From Verrucomicrobiota bacterium (GTDB taxonomy: Bacteria > Verrucomicrobiota > Verrucomicrobiia > Opitutales > Opitutaceae): 64,000 nucleotides of DNA. The position numbers and the translations under genes were made by a program. This document shows, in pieces, positions 1 through 8,759 of this stretch (positions are counted from its first letter, which is position 1; each line of letters starts with the position of its first letter). Location of the stretch: positions 10,845 through 74,844 of the forward strand of contig JAEWNN010000013.1 in the NCBI GenBank assembly GCA_023457035.1, given 5' to 3'. The notes below the pieces were generated by a model. The model saw nothing but the letters and a program-made list of their open reading frames with translations. It was not told the DNA's origin and did not search any database.

Positions 1-957
1 CTGCGCCCGCCGGATGTCCTGGTGGTGGTGTCGCCGCCGTTGGCGGCGGGCGTGCCGGCGTGGGTGGTGTCCCGGCTGTGGCGACGCCCGTTCGTCTTCC
101 ATGTGCAGGACCTGCAGCCGGACGCCGCGGTGGGGCTGGGGATGTTGCGACCGGGGCGGTTCACGCGGCTGCTTTATGCGCTGGAGCGCCTTGCCTACCG
201 CAAGGCCGCGGCGGTGTCGGGGATCTCGGACGGGATGTTGGCGGCGTTCCAAGCGAAGGGCGTGGAGGAGGGGCGGCGGGTGTTCTTCCCGAACTGGGTG
301 GCGGATACGCTGCCGGGGGGGGCGACGGCGCCGGAGCGGGCGGCCGCCCGCCGGGCGTTTGCGGCGCGGCACGGCACGCCGCCGGAGGCGTTCCTGCTGG
401 TGTACTCGGGCAACATCGGGATGAAGCAGGGGCTGGGTGTGCTGGTAGAGGCGGCCGCAGCGCAGCCGGCAAACGGACCGGTGCCGTGTTGGATCGTGGC
501 CGGGGACGGCGCGGGCAAGGCGGCGCTGGTGGAGGCGGCGGCCCGGCAGGCGACTGGCGCGATGCGGTTCCTGCCGCTCCAGCCCGAGGAGACGTTCGCG
601 GAGATGCTGATCGCCGCGGACGCCTGCGTGATCACCCAGCAGAAGGGCTCCGGGCAGTTCTTCTTTCCGAGCAAGCTGCTCACGGCGCTGGGGCGGGCGA
701 AGCCGGTGCTCGCGGTGGCCGACCGCGGGAGCGAGCTGGCGCGGGCGGTCGAGGAGGGCGGATTCGGCCTCGTGGCCGAGCCCGACGATCCGGCGGGGGT
801 GGCGCGCGCGGCGGCGGCGATGGCGACCGCCGGTGAGGGCCAGCTCACGGAGTGGGGCCGCAACGGGCTGGCGTGGGTCGGCCGGTTCCGGCAGTCGACG
901 GTGCTCGGGGCGTTCGAGGCCGGGCTGGAGCGGATCGCGCGTGCGGGCCGCCACTGA
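1..957 (+). CDS. Glycosyltransferase, GT4/WcaI-like (5' partial)
   Basis: The frame is open from the first base, so the true start lies to the left; 318 residues are visible. The visible part begins inside the N-terminal Rossmann domain and continues into the donor-binding domain. The segment FFPSKLLTALGRAKPVLAVA followed by SELA resembles the nucleotide-sugar binding region of GT-B enzymes of the WcaI/WbuB type, which add a sugar to a lipid-linked exopolysaccharide or O-antigen precursor at the inner face of the membrane. The family is inferred from overall pattern; donor and acceptor cannot be told. The gene ends in RAGRH before TGA, and the next gene is on the opposite strand. Confidence 0.75.
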   Translation: MRPPDVLVVVSPPLAAGVPAWVVSRLWRRPFVFHVQDLQPDAAVGLGMLRPGRFTRLLYALERLAYRKAAAVSGISDGMLAAFQAKGVEEGRRVFFPNWVADTLPGGATAPERAAARRAFAARHGTPPEAFLLVYSGNIGMKQGLGVLVEAAAAQPANGPVPCWIVAGDGAGKAALVEAAARQATGAMRFLPLQPEETFAEMLIAADACVITQQKGSGQFFFPSKLLTALGRAKPVLAVADRGSELARAVEEGGFGLVAEPDDPAGVARAAAAMATAGEGQLTEWGRNGLAWVGRFRQSTVLGAFEAGLERIARAGRH

Positions 958-999
958 AATCCCGGACGTGGGGCCGGTTTGTCCGGAGTGTGCCGGCAG

Positions 1000-1407
1000 C
1001 TAATCCTGTGGTGCGGCGGCGGAGACTGATGCCTCCGGTGCCGGCGGGGCGACCGGTGTTCTGCGCTCGGAGGCGACCGCGCCGGCGGTGAGGCGGAAGG
1101 GCTGGATGAACTTCGCCGGTGTGGGCATGCCGTAGCTGCGGGCAGGTGCGTACCGCCATTGGCGGACCGCCGCCAGGCAGGCCTCGCCGAAATCGGCCCG
1201 GGAGGCGGACTTCACTTCGGCACGAGTCACGAAACCGTAGGCGTTGGTTTCGACCAGCAGATCCGCGGCGGCGGAGGTGCCGAACTGTTCCACGGTGAAA
1301 CGGGGCAGCTTGGCCCGGTAGGGTGCCGGCGGATCGACAGGCACGCCGGCCAGCGCGGTCGTGGTGCAGGCGAGGACCAGCAGGGCGAAATGGAGGGCCG
1401 AAGTCAT
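1000..1407 (-). CDS. Secreted protein with TonB C-terminal domain
   Basis: A 135-residue protein with an N-terminal signal peptide (MTSALHFALLVLACTTTALA). About 80 residues fit the TonB C-terminal fold: a strand ending in TNAYGFVTRAEVKSAS, a helix with ACLAAVRQWRYAPA, then a strand with IQPFRLTAG. The AVRQWRYxPA element is typical of the family. It lacks the proline-rich spacer and membrane anchor of a true energy transducer, so it is more likely a free periplasmic TonB-like domain. Its partner is unknown. It is convergent with the upstream glycosyltransferase. Confidence 0.7.
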   Translation of the reverse strand: MTSALHFALLVLACTTTALAGVPVDPPAPYRAKLPRFTVEQFGTSAAADLLVETNAYGFVTRAEVKSASRADFGEACLAAVRQWRYAPARSYGMPTPAKFIQPFRLTAGAVASERRTPVAPPAPEASVSAAAPQD

Positions 1408-1490
1408 GGCGGACGGTGACAGCTCCGCCTACAACGGCCCTCCGGGGCGGTAACTTGAGCGCCGATTGCGGGGCCGGCGCTGCGGCCCGG

Positions 1491-2531
1491 TCAAAGAGTC
1501 GGCCAAGGTTCGATGACGTGCTCGTACCCTTCGCCGACCTTGCGGACATGGCCGAGCGCCGGGAAGGGCATGTGCGCGCCGAACAGGCGGGTGCGGTCGG
1601 CGGCGGCGCGGTCGAGCAGGCGGCGGCGCGTTGCGCTGCCGAGGTCGGGCTGCACGTCGAACGCGATCGGCACGTCGGGATGGGCGAAGGAGATCGCGTG
1701 ATGGTGCAGTGTGTCCACGAAGTGGAGCAACTGGGTGTTCCCCGAAGAGAATTGGAGCGCGATGTGGCCGGGGGTGTGGCCCGGGGCGTCGATGATCTCG
1801 AGCCCGTCGATCAACCGGTCGCCGGGAACGATGAACTGCCACCGGGAGCGGAGCGCGTTGAGGTATTCCTGCGCGCGGGCGATGGCCCCGGCGCGGGCCT
1901 CCGCCGGGACGCCGGAGGTGGAGAGGTCGGGGGCGGAACCGGTCCAGAACTCGAACTCCCGGCGGTGGATGAAATGCCGGGCGCGGGCGAAGACCGGGGC
2001 CTTCGTATCCGGGTCGAGGAGTCCGCCGAAGTGGTCCCCGTGGGCGTGGGTGAGGATGACGGCGGTGATCTGCTCGGGCTGCACCCCGATGGCGGCGAGC
2101 CGTTGGCGGAGTTTGCCGTTGGTCGGGCCGTGGAGCGGACCGCAGCCGGTGTCGACGAGGACGAGTTCGGCGCCCATGCGCACGAGCAGGACGTTGATGG
2201 GGATCGAGAACCGGTCGGCAGGCAGGAACGCGGTGGCGAGCGCGGCGGTGAGTTGCGCGCGGTCGGCCTTCGGCCAGGGCGCCTGGTCGAGCGGTCCGCC
2301 GAAGCCGCCGTCGTCGAGGGCGACGGCGTCGAAGTCGCCGATCTTGAAGCGGCAGTAGCCGGGCTGTTCGCCGGCGAGATCGGGAAGCGCGGTGGGGCCG
2401 GAGCTCGCCTCCGGGGCCGGCGCTGCGGCGGCGGAGCGGGTGGCGAAGGAGGGCAGAAGGGCGGCGGCGCCGGCGAGCCCGAGGTAGCGCAGGGCGTCGC
2501 GGCGGGAGAGGGAGGAGGTGTTCGGGTGCAT
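1491..2531 (-). CDS. Tat-exported MBL-fold metallo-hydrolase
   Basis: A 346-residue protein. The N-terminus has a twin-arginine signal (LSRRDALRYLGLAGAAALLP, then an AAAA cleavage region), so it should be folded in the cytoplasm and exported by Tat. The metallo-beta-lactamase metal site is clear: HAHGDHFGG (HxHxDH), a later IDAPGHTPGHIAL histidine, and further on LLHFVDTLHHHAISFAH. This pattern matches MBL-fold hydrolases related to quorum-quenching lactonases. The substrate cannot be read from the sequence. It is a single gene with no obvious operon partner. Confidence 0.8.
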   Translation of the reverse strand: MHPNTSSLSRRDALRYLGLAGAAALLPSFATRSAAAAPAPEASSGPTALPDLAGEQPGYCRFKIGDFDAVALDDGGFGGPLDQAPWPKADRAQLTAALATAFLPADRFSIPINVLLVRMGAELVLVDTGCGPLHGPTNGKLRQRLAAIGVQPEQITAVILTHAHGDHFGGLLDPDTKAPVFARARHFIHRREFEFWTGSAPDLSTSGVPAEARAGAIARAQEYLNALRSRWQFIVPGDRLIDGLEIIDAPGHTPGHIALQFSSGNTQLLHFVDTLHHHAISFAHPDVPIAFDVQPDLGSATRRRLLDRAAADRTRLFGAHMPFPALGHVRKVGEGYEHVIEPWPTL

Positions 2532-2617
2532 CGTGGATGGGATCGGCGGAGGTTTGGCGGAACGGGCGGATTCGCAACCGCACCGGCTTCAACGGCACAT
2601 CCGGCGAGGCCACTGGA

Positions 2618-3112
2618 CTACGGCTGGCCCAGTCCGTCGTGCCATCTCCAATGCCATGGCTCGTAGGCGACGTCGTGCGGGTTGCCGCGGGGATAGGAAA
2701 GCGCGAAACCGAAACCGATCGCGTGGCGGTCGAGCCAACGGAAGGCGGCCGTGGCCTCGAACTCCTCGACGAGGCATGGACAATCGGGTGTGGCGATGTC
2801 GATGGCGGTGCCGGTGTGGTGTTCGCTGAATCCGGGGTAGGCGCTGACCTTGAGTATCTGCTCCCAGGATAGTCCGCGCCGGAGTTTGCCCGCCACGATC
2901 TCCTCCTGCCGTGCGATACTCCGAAAGGCGGATACCACCCATAGCGTGACCCCCGCGGCGGCAGCGGCGGCCTGCATGGATTGCCAAGCCCGTGCGGTGT
3001 TCGGCTCGAGCCATGCCTCGCGGCCGAGTTGATCGGGCCCGATCGAGGTCAGTGTGGTGGCCTCGGCGAACACAGGTGTTCGGCCCCGGTATTGAGGCGG
3101 CGGTTCGAGCAT
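2618..3112 (-). CDS. M15-family peptidase, VanY/D-Ala-D-Ala carboxypeptidase-like
   Basis: 164 residues from the chosen ATG. Peptidase M15B landmarks are present in order: SAFRS (substrate-binding Ser-x-x-Arg region), SEHHTGTAIDIA (zinc histidine and aspartate, HxxxxxxD) and EPWHWRW (catalytic Glu and third zinc ligand). The family cleaves the terminal D-alanine of peptidoglycan stem peptides. There is no signal peptide, so the product may be cytoplasmic or exported another way. A TTG at 3142 would overlap the upstream stop; I prefer ATG 3112 because AGGA lies 8 bases upstream. It follows the next gene closely in the same direction. Confidence 0.8.
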   Translation of the reverse strand: MLEPPPQYRGRTPVFAEATTLTSIGPDQLGREAWLEPNTARAWQSMQAAAAAAGVTLWVVSAFRSIARQEEIVAGKLRRGLSWEQILKVSAYPGFSEHHTGTAIDIATPDCPCLVEEFEATAAFRWLDRHAIGFGFALSYPRGNPHDVAYEPWHWRWHDGLGQP

Positions 3113-3138
3113 GGGCGGAGTCCTGCCGGCCCGGCTGC

Positions 3139-3876
3139 TCAATCCTCCGCGGGAGTCTGCGACGACGCGGCGGCGGCGGGGGCGGCGACGGCGTCCTGGC
3201 CGAAGCGCAGCGCCGCGAGCACGGTGATGAGGCGGTCGAAAAGCACCTGGTCCTCCTCGGCCGTCGTAAGCGCGGTGTCCGTGGTGCGGGTGATCCGTTC
3301 CGCCAGTTCGACGGCGAGGACGAAGATCCGGCCTTCGCGGACGAAGACGAAATGCCCGCGTTTCGCGACGAGGGCCGGTGCCGTGGGCGCATGCGGGGTG
3401 GCCGGAGGGAAGACGGAGCCGCCCGGCAGGAGGGTGAAAGCCACCATCGCACCGCCGAAGATGTCGGGCAGGAAACGGGCGCTCTCGATCGTGGAGCCGG
3501 GAAACTCGCGGACGTAGTCGCGCAGGATGTTGTCGCGGAAAAAGGCGATCAGGTAGTCTTTCGGCGGCGTGGTCTCAAACTCCCAGCGTGCCACCGGGGG
3601 CATGGGGAAGGCGGCGATCGTGAGCAGGGTGGCGACCTTGTCCTTGAAGACGACGATTTCGCCGTTGTCCATGATGGTGGCGTTGTCGCCGTGAAGGACA
3701 GGAACCGGGACTGAATACGCCTCGCCGGGCGCGATGTAGCGGTCGCCCTCGATCCGGCCGAGGAGCTTCGGTACCGCGGCGGGCGCCGCCTCTTCGAGCG
3801 GGGCGGGGGAGGGCTTCGCGGCGAGGGCGGTGCCGACGATCAGCAGGGCGGAGAGGGCACGAAGGAGAATCGTCAT
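3139..3876 (-). CDS. Secreted hypothetical protein
   Basis: 245 residues starting at MTILLRALSALLIVGTALAA, a convincing signal peptide. The frame is open further upstream, but those residues do not look like coding sequence. After a short Pro/Ala linker the protein has a globular region of alternating strands and helices, with GEIVVFKDKVATLL and a late AEEDQVLFDRLITVLAALRF helix. I recognise no family. It lies just upstream of the M15 peptidase, which suggests co-transcription and a cell-envelope location, but no function follows from this. Confidence 0.6.
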   Translation of the reverse strand: MTILLRALSALLIVGTALAAKPSPAPLEEAAPAAVPKLLGRIEGDRYIAPGEAYSVPVPVLHGDNATIMDNGEIVVFKDKVATLLTIAAFPMPPVARWEFETTPPKDYLIAFFRDNILRDYVREFPGSTIESARFLPDIFGGAMVAFTLLPGGSVFPPATPHAPTAPALVAKRGHFVFVREGRIFVLAVELAERITRTTDTALTTAEEDQVLFDRLITVLAALRFGQDAVAAPAAAASSQTPAED

Positions 3877-3979
3877 CGGGTCGGACGGTGTGTGCGGAAC
3901 GGCGGTGCGAGGCAAGGATGGAGCCGGTTTCGACCGCGGGCCCGGTGCGGGGTTTCATCCGGCGCGCCGATCGTTCGCC

Positions 3980-5149
3980 TCACAGCGGCAGGCGAAAACG
4001 GAAGGTGGTGCCCGCTCCGGGAGCGGAGTCGAACGACACCCGCCCGCCGAGGAGACGTTCGCCGATGAGCTTCATCGAGAATGTGCCGAGACCGCGGCCG
4101 AACGTGCCCTTGGTGCTGAAGTTGCGCTGGAAGATGCGCAAGGCGACCTCCGGCGGGATCGGGGTCTGGTTCCAGACGGCGAAGTCGATGCCGCCGGGGC
4201 CGGGGTCGCACTGAATCTGTATCTCTCCGCCGACTGGGGTCGCCTCCAGCGCGTTGATCGCCATGTTGCCGAGCACGCGTAGCAGGAGTGTGGCGTCGGA
4301 GACGAACTCGAAGTCCTCGGCGGTGAACCGGAACACGGTGCGCTTGCCGGTGGAGGAGGGATGGTGGACGAGCACGTCGCGCAGTTCGGCGCCGAGGGTG
4401 CCGAGGCGCAGCGGGCGGGCGGCGGCGCGGAGCTCCGCGTGGTTGGCGGAGGCGAGTTTGCGCTGGAGGTCGATCTCGCGCACGACGCGCCGGACGAGGC
4501 GATGGACTTCGACGGCGTCGGTGGCTTGGCTGGTTCGGGTGTCGGCGATCAGCATCTCGCTCGCCCCCAGCAGGCTGGCGAGCGTGTTGGCGAGGTCGTG
4601 CTGGAAGGCGCGCTCGATCAGGGCCGCCTGTTGCTGTTGCGTGATGTCCTCGATGAAGAGCAGGAGCAGTTGGCGATCCTCGATGGCGAACGGGGTTACG
4701 CGAACGCGCAGGAAAAGGTCGGACGGAACACCCGCATGCGTGACTTCGAGACAGCAGATTCGCTCGGCGGTCTGCCGGTGTTCGAGCGCCGCGACTTGGG
4801 CGATGGCTGCGCCGCAGGTGCGGCAGAACCGGCTGGTGCCGCATCCGCCCGCCATCTCCTCGGAGTGGGGACAGGCGAGCGCCTCGCCCAGGCGTAACCC
4901 GAGCACTGTTTCCGCCGACCCGAGGCCAAGGAAGGCGAGCAGGCGCTCGTTGAGTGCGAGGATTTGGCGGTGCTCGTTGAGCACGGCCAGCAAGGAGCCG
5001 GTGGCGATCAGGAGGGTGTCGAGCAGCGGGTGCCCGCCGACGGCGCGCAGCTCCTCCTGTAGATGGGTGTCATCGAGCCGCTCGGCGGGGGCGAAGTGGG
5101 TGCCGGCAGGTTTTGTTGGGGCTGGTGGAGGCGGGAAGTCGAGGGGCAT
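3980..5149 (-). CDS. Sensor histidine kinase with Cys-rich PAS-like domain
   Basis: 389 residues from ATG 5149. Residues about 35-160 form a PAS-like sensor domain carrying a cysteine cluster (ACPHSEEMAGGCG, then FCRTCGAA). Residues about 165-230 form the dimerisation helix with the phospho-acceptor in FQHDLANTLASLLGA. Residues about 260-389 form the HATPase_c domain: N-box NMAINALEAT, then GRGLGTFSMKLIGERLLGG. No membrane segment is visible, so it is probably cytoplasmic. No response regulator gene is adjacent, so its output is unknown. The Cys cluster could bind metal or sense redox state; that is inference. Confidence 0.82.
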   Translation of the reverse strand: MPLDFPPPPAPTKPAGTHFAPAERLDDTHLQEELRAVGGHPLLDTLLIATGSLLAVLNEHRQILALNERLLAFLGLGSAETVLGLRLGEALACPHSEEMAGGCGTSRFCRTCGAAIAQVAALEHRQTAERICCLEVTHAGVPSDLFLRVRVTPFAIEDRQLLLLFIEDITQQQQAALIERAFQHDLANTLASLLGASEMLIADTRTSQATDAVEVHRLVRRVVREIDLQRKLASANHAELRAAARPLRLGTLGAELRDVLVHHPSSTGKRTVFRFTAEDFEFVSDATLLLRVLGNMAINALEATPVGGEIQIQCDPGPGGIDFAVWNQTPIPPEVALRIFQRNFSTKGTFGRGLGTFSMKLIGERLLGGRVSFDSAPGAGTTFRFRLPL

Positions 5150-5252
5150 GGGACACGCCGGGGTTGGGCGGGGGGCGCGGAGGCGGCAGAACCGTATCCA
5201 CACTATTCTCGCCACGCAAATTCTGAACACGGAGGCCCGCGGGCATGGGCGG

Positions 5253-6089
5253 CTAGTGCGCCTGCGGCAGGCGGTCGAGTTGTTGCCAGAGGGCGGTGGG
5301 GATCTGCTCGGGGCGGGCCTGGAGATCGAGGCCGGCGGCGGCGAGCGTGGCGCCCCAGGGTTCGACCGCGGCGGGGGCGTGGCGGCGCAGGAGGGTACCG
5401 ATCTGTTTGCGGCGCTGCTGGAAACAGGCGCGGATGAGCTGGCGTGTGGCGTCGCGGAAGAGGAACGGCTCGGGGCGGCGCTGGAGGTTGAGCAGGTAGG
5501 AGTCGATGTCGGGCGCGGGGTAGAAACAGTTGCGGCTGACGGCGTGGCCCGGGGCAGCCGCGAAGGCGGACTGGAGGAAGATGGAGATGGCGCCGAAGCT
5601 CTTCGTGCCCGGGGCGGCGAGGAAACGGTCGGCGGCCTCGCGTTGGACCATGAGCACGGTGCGCTCGGGCAGCGGGCGGGAAAGCACGCCGTCGAACCAC
5701 GGGGTAGAAATGGCGTAGGGGAGATTCGCGACGATTTTGAAGTCGCCGAGCGCGGTATCGTAGCCGGCGAGTGGATGCTCGACGGCGTCGCCATGGAGCA
5801 GGTGCAGCCGGCCGGCGGCCACGGGCACGACGGTGGCCGCGAGGTGGGCGTGGAGGCGCGGGTCGAACTCGACGGCCCAGACCTCGGCGCCCGCGGCGAG
5901 CAGTTCGCTGGTGAGCGTGCCGAGGCCGGGGCCGATCTCGACGACCCGGTCGCCAGGACGCACGGCGGCGAGTTCGAGGGATTTGCGCACGATGTTGCCG
6001 TCGATGAGGAAGTTCTGCCCGAGCTGGCGGTTGGGCCGGTGGCCGAGTTGTTCGAGCAGGGCGCGGGTGGCGGACGGGGAGAGCGGCAT
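5253..6089 (-). CDS. rsmA: 16S rRNA dimethyladenosine transferase RsmA (KsgA)
   Basis: 278 residues. The enzyme dimethylates two adjacent adenines in helix 45 of 16S rRNA during small-subunit assembly, using SAM. Visible motifs: QNFLID near the N-terminus, SAM motif I VVEIGPGLGTLTSELL, motif II VWAVEFDPRL, and catalytic motif IV VANLPYAIS (the NLPY box). The C-terminal domain has the usual CFQQRRKQIGTLLRR stretch. Length matches the family. The frame runs on far upstream without a stop, but ATG 6089 gives the standard N-terminus. About 100 bases separate it from the histidine kinase downstream. Confidence 0.95.
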   Translation of the reverse strand: MPLSPSATRALLEQLGHRPNRQLGQNFLIDGNIVRKSLELAAVRPGDRVVEIGPGLGTLTSELLAAGAEVWAVEFDPRLHAHLAATVVPVAAGRLHLLHGDAVEHPLAGYDTALGDFKIVANLPYAISTPWFDGVLSRPLPERTVLMVQREAADRFLAAPGTKSFGAISIFLQSAFAAAPGHAVSRNCFYPAPDIDSYLLNLQRRPEPFLFRDATRQLIRACFQQRRKQIGTLLRRHAPAAVEPWGATLAAAGLDLQARPEQIPTALWQQLDRLPQAH

Positions 6090-6132
6090 TCGGGTGCGAA
6101 GGTAGGTGGCGCGGCGTGGGGGCGGCGAAACG

Positions 6133-6166
6133 AAAAAGGGCCTCCGCCGATGGGTGGCGGAGGCCC
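6133..6166 (-). terminator. Intrinsic terminator after the pseudopilin gene
   Basis: An 11-bp perfect stem (6138-6148 with 6156-6166) and 7-base loop, followed on the minus strand by five T residues. It lies just beyond the end of the pseudopilin gene and just upstream of the rsmA start. Confidence 0.85.
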
Positions 6167-6196
6167 TTCGCGGGGGCTGGTTCGTGGGGAAGGTTG

Positions 6197-7003
6197 TCAG
6201 AGCGAGCCGGTGGCGGCGGTGTCGTGGGCGAGTCCCGGACCGGTGCCGGCGCCGGTGGCCGAGAGCACGCGGGGGGTCTGCCAGGCGGCGGGGCCGGTGA
6301 AGACGGGGGCGGTTGTCAGGAGCTGGCGGGTACGCGTCCCGCTGGAGGCGATGAGGCGACCGTTGGCGTCGTCGGCTCCGAGGTTGTCGAAGAACTGGAC
6401 GTGGCCGCCCATGAAGAAGACGTGGCCGCCATCGGCGCCGTAGACGGAGTTTTGGCGGTTGGCGTCCCAGGCGCCGGTGGCGGCGGCGAGACCGCGGGTC
6501 CAGACGACGGGGGTGTTGGCCCCCATGGAGGTGCGCAGGCCGCTGAAGGCCTGGAAACTGAGGATGGCGCCGTTGAAGGCCGGTGTATCCGCGGCGAAAT
6601 CGCGCGGCTGGCCGTTGCCGAGGATGTTGCCCAGTCCCTGGGTGCCGGTGAGGTCGGCCGGGGAGACCCAGACGGCGCCGTTGTTGAGTCCGCCGGAGAG
6701 GGCGAGCGCGGCGGCGTAGGAATATAGCGTCGTGGTGGCCGCGGTGCCGATGGGGACGAAGCCGGTGGTGCCGGCGGCGGCGGGGAGGTTGGTCGCCGGC
6801 AGGCTGCCGTTGTGCTCCTGGGCGTAGACGAGGGCGGCCTGGCCGATGCTGCGGATGTTGGCGAGATCGGAGGCGCGCTGGGCGTTCTCGCGGACCTTCC
6901 CCACGACGGGGATGAGGATGGCGGCGAGCACGCCGATGATCGCGATCACGGTCAGGAGTTCGACGAGGGTGAAGCCCTCGGGGGAGTTCGTGCGCTGACG
7001 CAT
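6197..7003 (-). CDS. Type IV pilin/pseudopilin-like protein (prepilin N-terminal signal)
   Basis: 268 residues. The N-terminus is a class III signal: a short basic leader MRQRTNSPEG, cleavage before Phe11, the conserved Glu at mature position 5 (FTLVELL) and a hydrophobic helix. This is the substrate of prepilin peptidase. The rest resembles the large family of Planctomycetes/Verrucomicrobia pseudopilins with a prepilin domain followed by a beta-rich globular domain (GGHVFFMGGHVQFFDN near the centre). These are usually type II secretion or surface proteins; the exact role is unknown. It stands alone and is closed by a terminator. Confidence 0.8.
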   Translation of the reverse strand: MRQRTNSPEGFTLVELLTVIAIIGVLAAILIPVVGKVRENAQRASDLANIRSIGQAALVYAQEHNGSLPATNLPAAAGTTGFVPIGTAATTTLYSYAAALALSGGLNNGAVWVSPADLTGTQGLGNILGNGQPRDFAADTPAFNGAILSFQAFSGLRTSMGANTPVVWTRGLAAATGAWDANRQNSVYGADGGHVFFMGGHVQFFDNLGADDANGRLIASSGTRTRQLLTTAPVFTGPAAWQTPRVLSATGAGTGPGLAHDTAATGSL

Positions 7004-7147
7004 AACGTATCCTTAAGGTTACGGGTTTGCGTGGGGTAGGTGGCGCAGGGGGCGGGTCGCAGCGTCCACTCCGGCAGGACGGCGGCAAGCGCGAATTCAC
7101 CCGCCGGCGTCTTTTCGGTCCGGCCTGCGCAGGGGGGCTACGGAGGG

Positions 7148-7191
7148 AACGCACAAAATCTTGTTCCGATCGGAACAAGATTTTGTGCGTT
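7148..7191. repeat. 44-bp perfect palindrome
   Basis: Positions 7148-7169 are the exact reverse complement of 7170-7191, with no loop and GATC at the centre. It lies in the 233-bp spacer between the 8-oxoguanine glycosylase gene and the pseudopilin gene, both on the minus strand. The half-site contains GCACAAAATCTTGTTCC. There is no clean U-tract outside the stem, though the stem itself ends T-rich. It may be a terminator, a protein-binding operator or a cruciform-forming repeat. Confidence 0.9.
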
Positions 7192-7236
7192 TCTTGGGGG
7201 AAGCCCGTAGCCGGCCGCGGGCTCGGGTGGGGCGAG

Positions 7237-8175
7237 TCACCGGCGCCGACTACGGGCGGCGGCGAAGAGGTACTGCTGGGCGAGCCCGGCGAACGGGCCG
7301 AAGTGGGCACGGCCGAACTGGGCGAGCTGGGCGGGCCGCCAACCGTGCAGGCCGTAGTGCTCGGCGAGGGTGCGCAGGATCCACACGTCGACGGGAAACG
7401 CCTCCAGCCGGCCCGCCCCGAAGAGCAGCACGCAGTCGGCGACCTTCTCGCCCACGCCGGGGAGCGTGCCGAGCGCGGTTCTGGCCTCCGGATACGCCGC
7501 AGCCTCGATCGCGGCGAGCCAGCCGGGGTGGGCGGCGAGAAGCTGCGCCGTCTCGTGCACGTAACGGGCGCGGAAGCCAAGGGCGCAGGCGCGCAACTCG
7601 CGTTCACCGACGGTGGCGAGCCGTTCCCAGGTCGGCAGGGCGTGGAGCCCGGGCGCCAGTTCGGCGCCGAAGCGAAGCGCGAGCGTCTCGCAGAGCTGCC
7701 GGATCTGGGGAATCTGCTTGGTCGAGCTGAGGATGAAGGCGAGCAGCGCTTCGGCGAAGGGCTGGCGAAGCAGGATCAAGCCGGGGCAGGCGGCCACGGC
7801 GGCGGCAAGCACGGCGTCGCTCGTCAACGGAAGGCGGGCGAGCACGGTCTCAAGTTCGCCGGTCATCCCGAGGTAGTGGCCGAGGGCGGCGCGCGTGCGG
7901 ATCGGGTCCGTGGCGGCGCGGAACCACAGGGGATCGGGACTGTGGTTCCGCTGCGGCCCGCCGGGCGTGGCACCAGCGCCGAGTCGCAGCTGGACGGCGT
8001 GTTCGCCGAAGATCCCCTGCCAAGCCGCGGGTTCGTCGTGCCAGCGCCAGCGGAAGGCCTGTCCGCCATCGAGTGTCTCGCGGAGGCTCGCCGGTGTGAA
8101 ACGGTGCGGCAGGGCGAGCGGCTCCCACGGCGACCACCCCGGATCGGCGCGGGCGGGTCGGGTGGCGGCGGGCAT
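7237..8175 (-). CDS. 8-oxoguanine DNA glycosylase/AP lyase (OGG1-type)
   Basis: 312 residues. The N-terminal domain contains the OGG signature LDGGQAFRWRW. The HhH-GPD module near the C-terminus reads LGTLPGVGEKVADCVLLFGA, followed by AFPVDVWILR: the lysine after GVGE is the Schiff-base nucleophile and the Asp in PVDVW is the catalytic acid of OGG1. It removes oxidised guanine from DNA and nicks the abasic site. It starts 12 bases after the stop of the secreted-protein gene and is probably co-transcribed with it. The OGG1 assignment rests on these residues. Confidence 0.88.
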   Translation of the reverse strand: MPAATRPARADPGWSPWEPLALPHRFTPASLRETLDGGQAFRWRWHDEPAAWQGIFGEHAVQLRLGAGATPGGPQRNHSPDPLWFRAATDPIRTRAALGHYLGMTGELETVLARLPLTSDAVLAAAVAACPGLILLRQPFAEALLAFILSSTKQIPQIRQLCETLALRFGAELAPGLHALPTWERLATVGERELRACALGFRARYVHETAQLLAAHPGWLAAIEAAAYPEARTALGTLPGVGEKVADCVLLFGAGRLEAFPVDVWILRTLAEHYGLHGWRPAQLAQFGRAHFGPFAGLAQQYLFAAARSRRR

Positions 8176-8187
8176 GGGACCGGTGTC

Positions 8188-8661
8188 CTATTTCGCGGCC
8201 ATGGGGCCACTCCAGAGGAAGCTGGCGAGTTCGGCGAGAACTGCGCCGTCGGCGCTGCGAGCGGTCACCCGCCAGGCGGCGGGGCGGATGGTCTTGGCGG
8301 GCCAATCGGTGCCGGTGACACCGAGCTGATAGACCTTCGCGCCGGAGGCGATGGGGGCGGGAAAGGTGAAGGTGCGGACGGCCGGGTTGCCGGGCAGCAC
8401 GACTTCGACGACGAGGTTCGCGGCCTCGATGGCGAGGTCGGACTTCACTCGGGTGAGAAAGTAGTAGCCGTCGCGCTTATCGGCTTGGGAGCGCAGGACG
8501 ATCTCGCGTCCAGAGCTCTCGCGCCCGCCGAGGTACTCGGAGATTCGGCGAAAGGAGTCGGCGTCGCGGTAGGCGGGCCAGACGCGCACGATATCGACGG
8601 CACCGGGGAGGAGGGCTGGGAGGGCAAAGAGGAGCAGGGCGGCGACGGAGCGCAGAAGCAT
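8188..8661 (-). CDS. Secreted hypothetical protein
   Basis: 157 residues from ATG 8661, beginning with a signal peptide (MLLRSVAALLLFALPALLPG). The mature part starts VDIVRVWPAYRDADSFRRIS and then has alternating beta strands such as GYYFLTRVKSD and VYQLGVTGTDWP. The fold looks all-beta. I cannot name a family. An upstream in-frame ATG exists but would put residues before the signal peptide. It lies immediately upstream of the 8-oxoguanine glycosylase gene, with no evident functional link. Confidence 0.65.
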   Translation of the reverse strand: MLLRSVAALLLFALPALLPGAVDIVRVWPAYRDADSFRRISEYLGGRESSGREIVLRSQADKRDGYYFLTRVKSDLAIEAANLVVEVVLPGNPAVRTFTFPAPIASGAKVYQLGVTGTDWPAKTIRPAAWRVTARSADGAVLAELASFLWSGPMAAK

Positions 8662-8759
8662 GATGGGGCGAATAGCGGGCGGGGGGCGGGCTGGCAAGGA
8701 CGGCGGCGCAGAACGCGCGGGCGGGGGCGATTCGGGAGGAGGGCGCCGCGGCGGGGCAC

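Noticed and set aside
6090..7607. Upstream extension of rsmA giving a 784-residue protein
   Set aside because: It would run through a terminator, the pseudopilin gene and the 44-bp palindrome; ATG 6089 gives the normal RsmA N-terminus.
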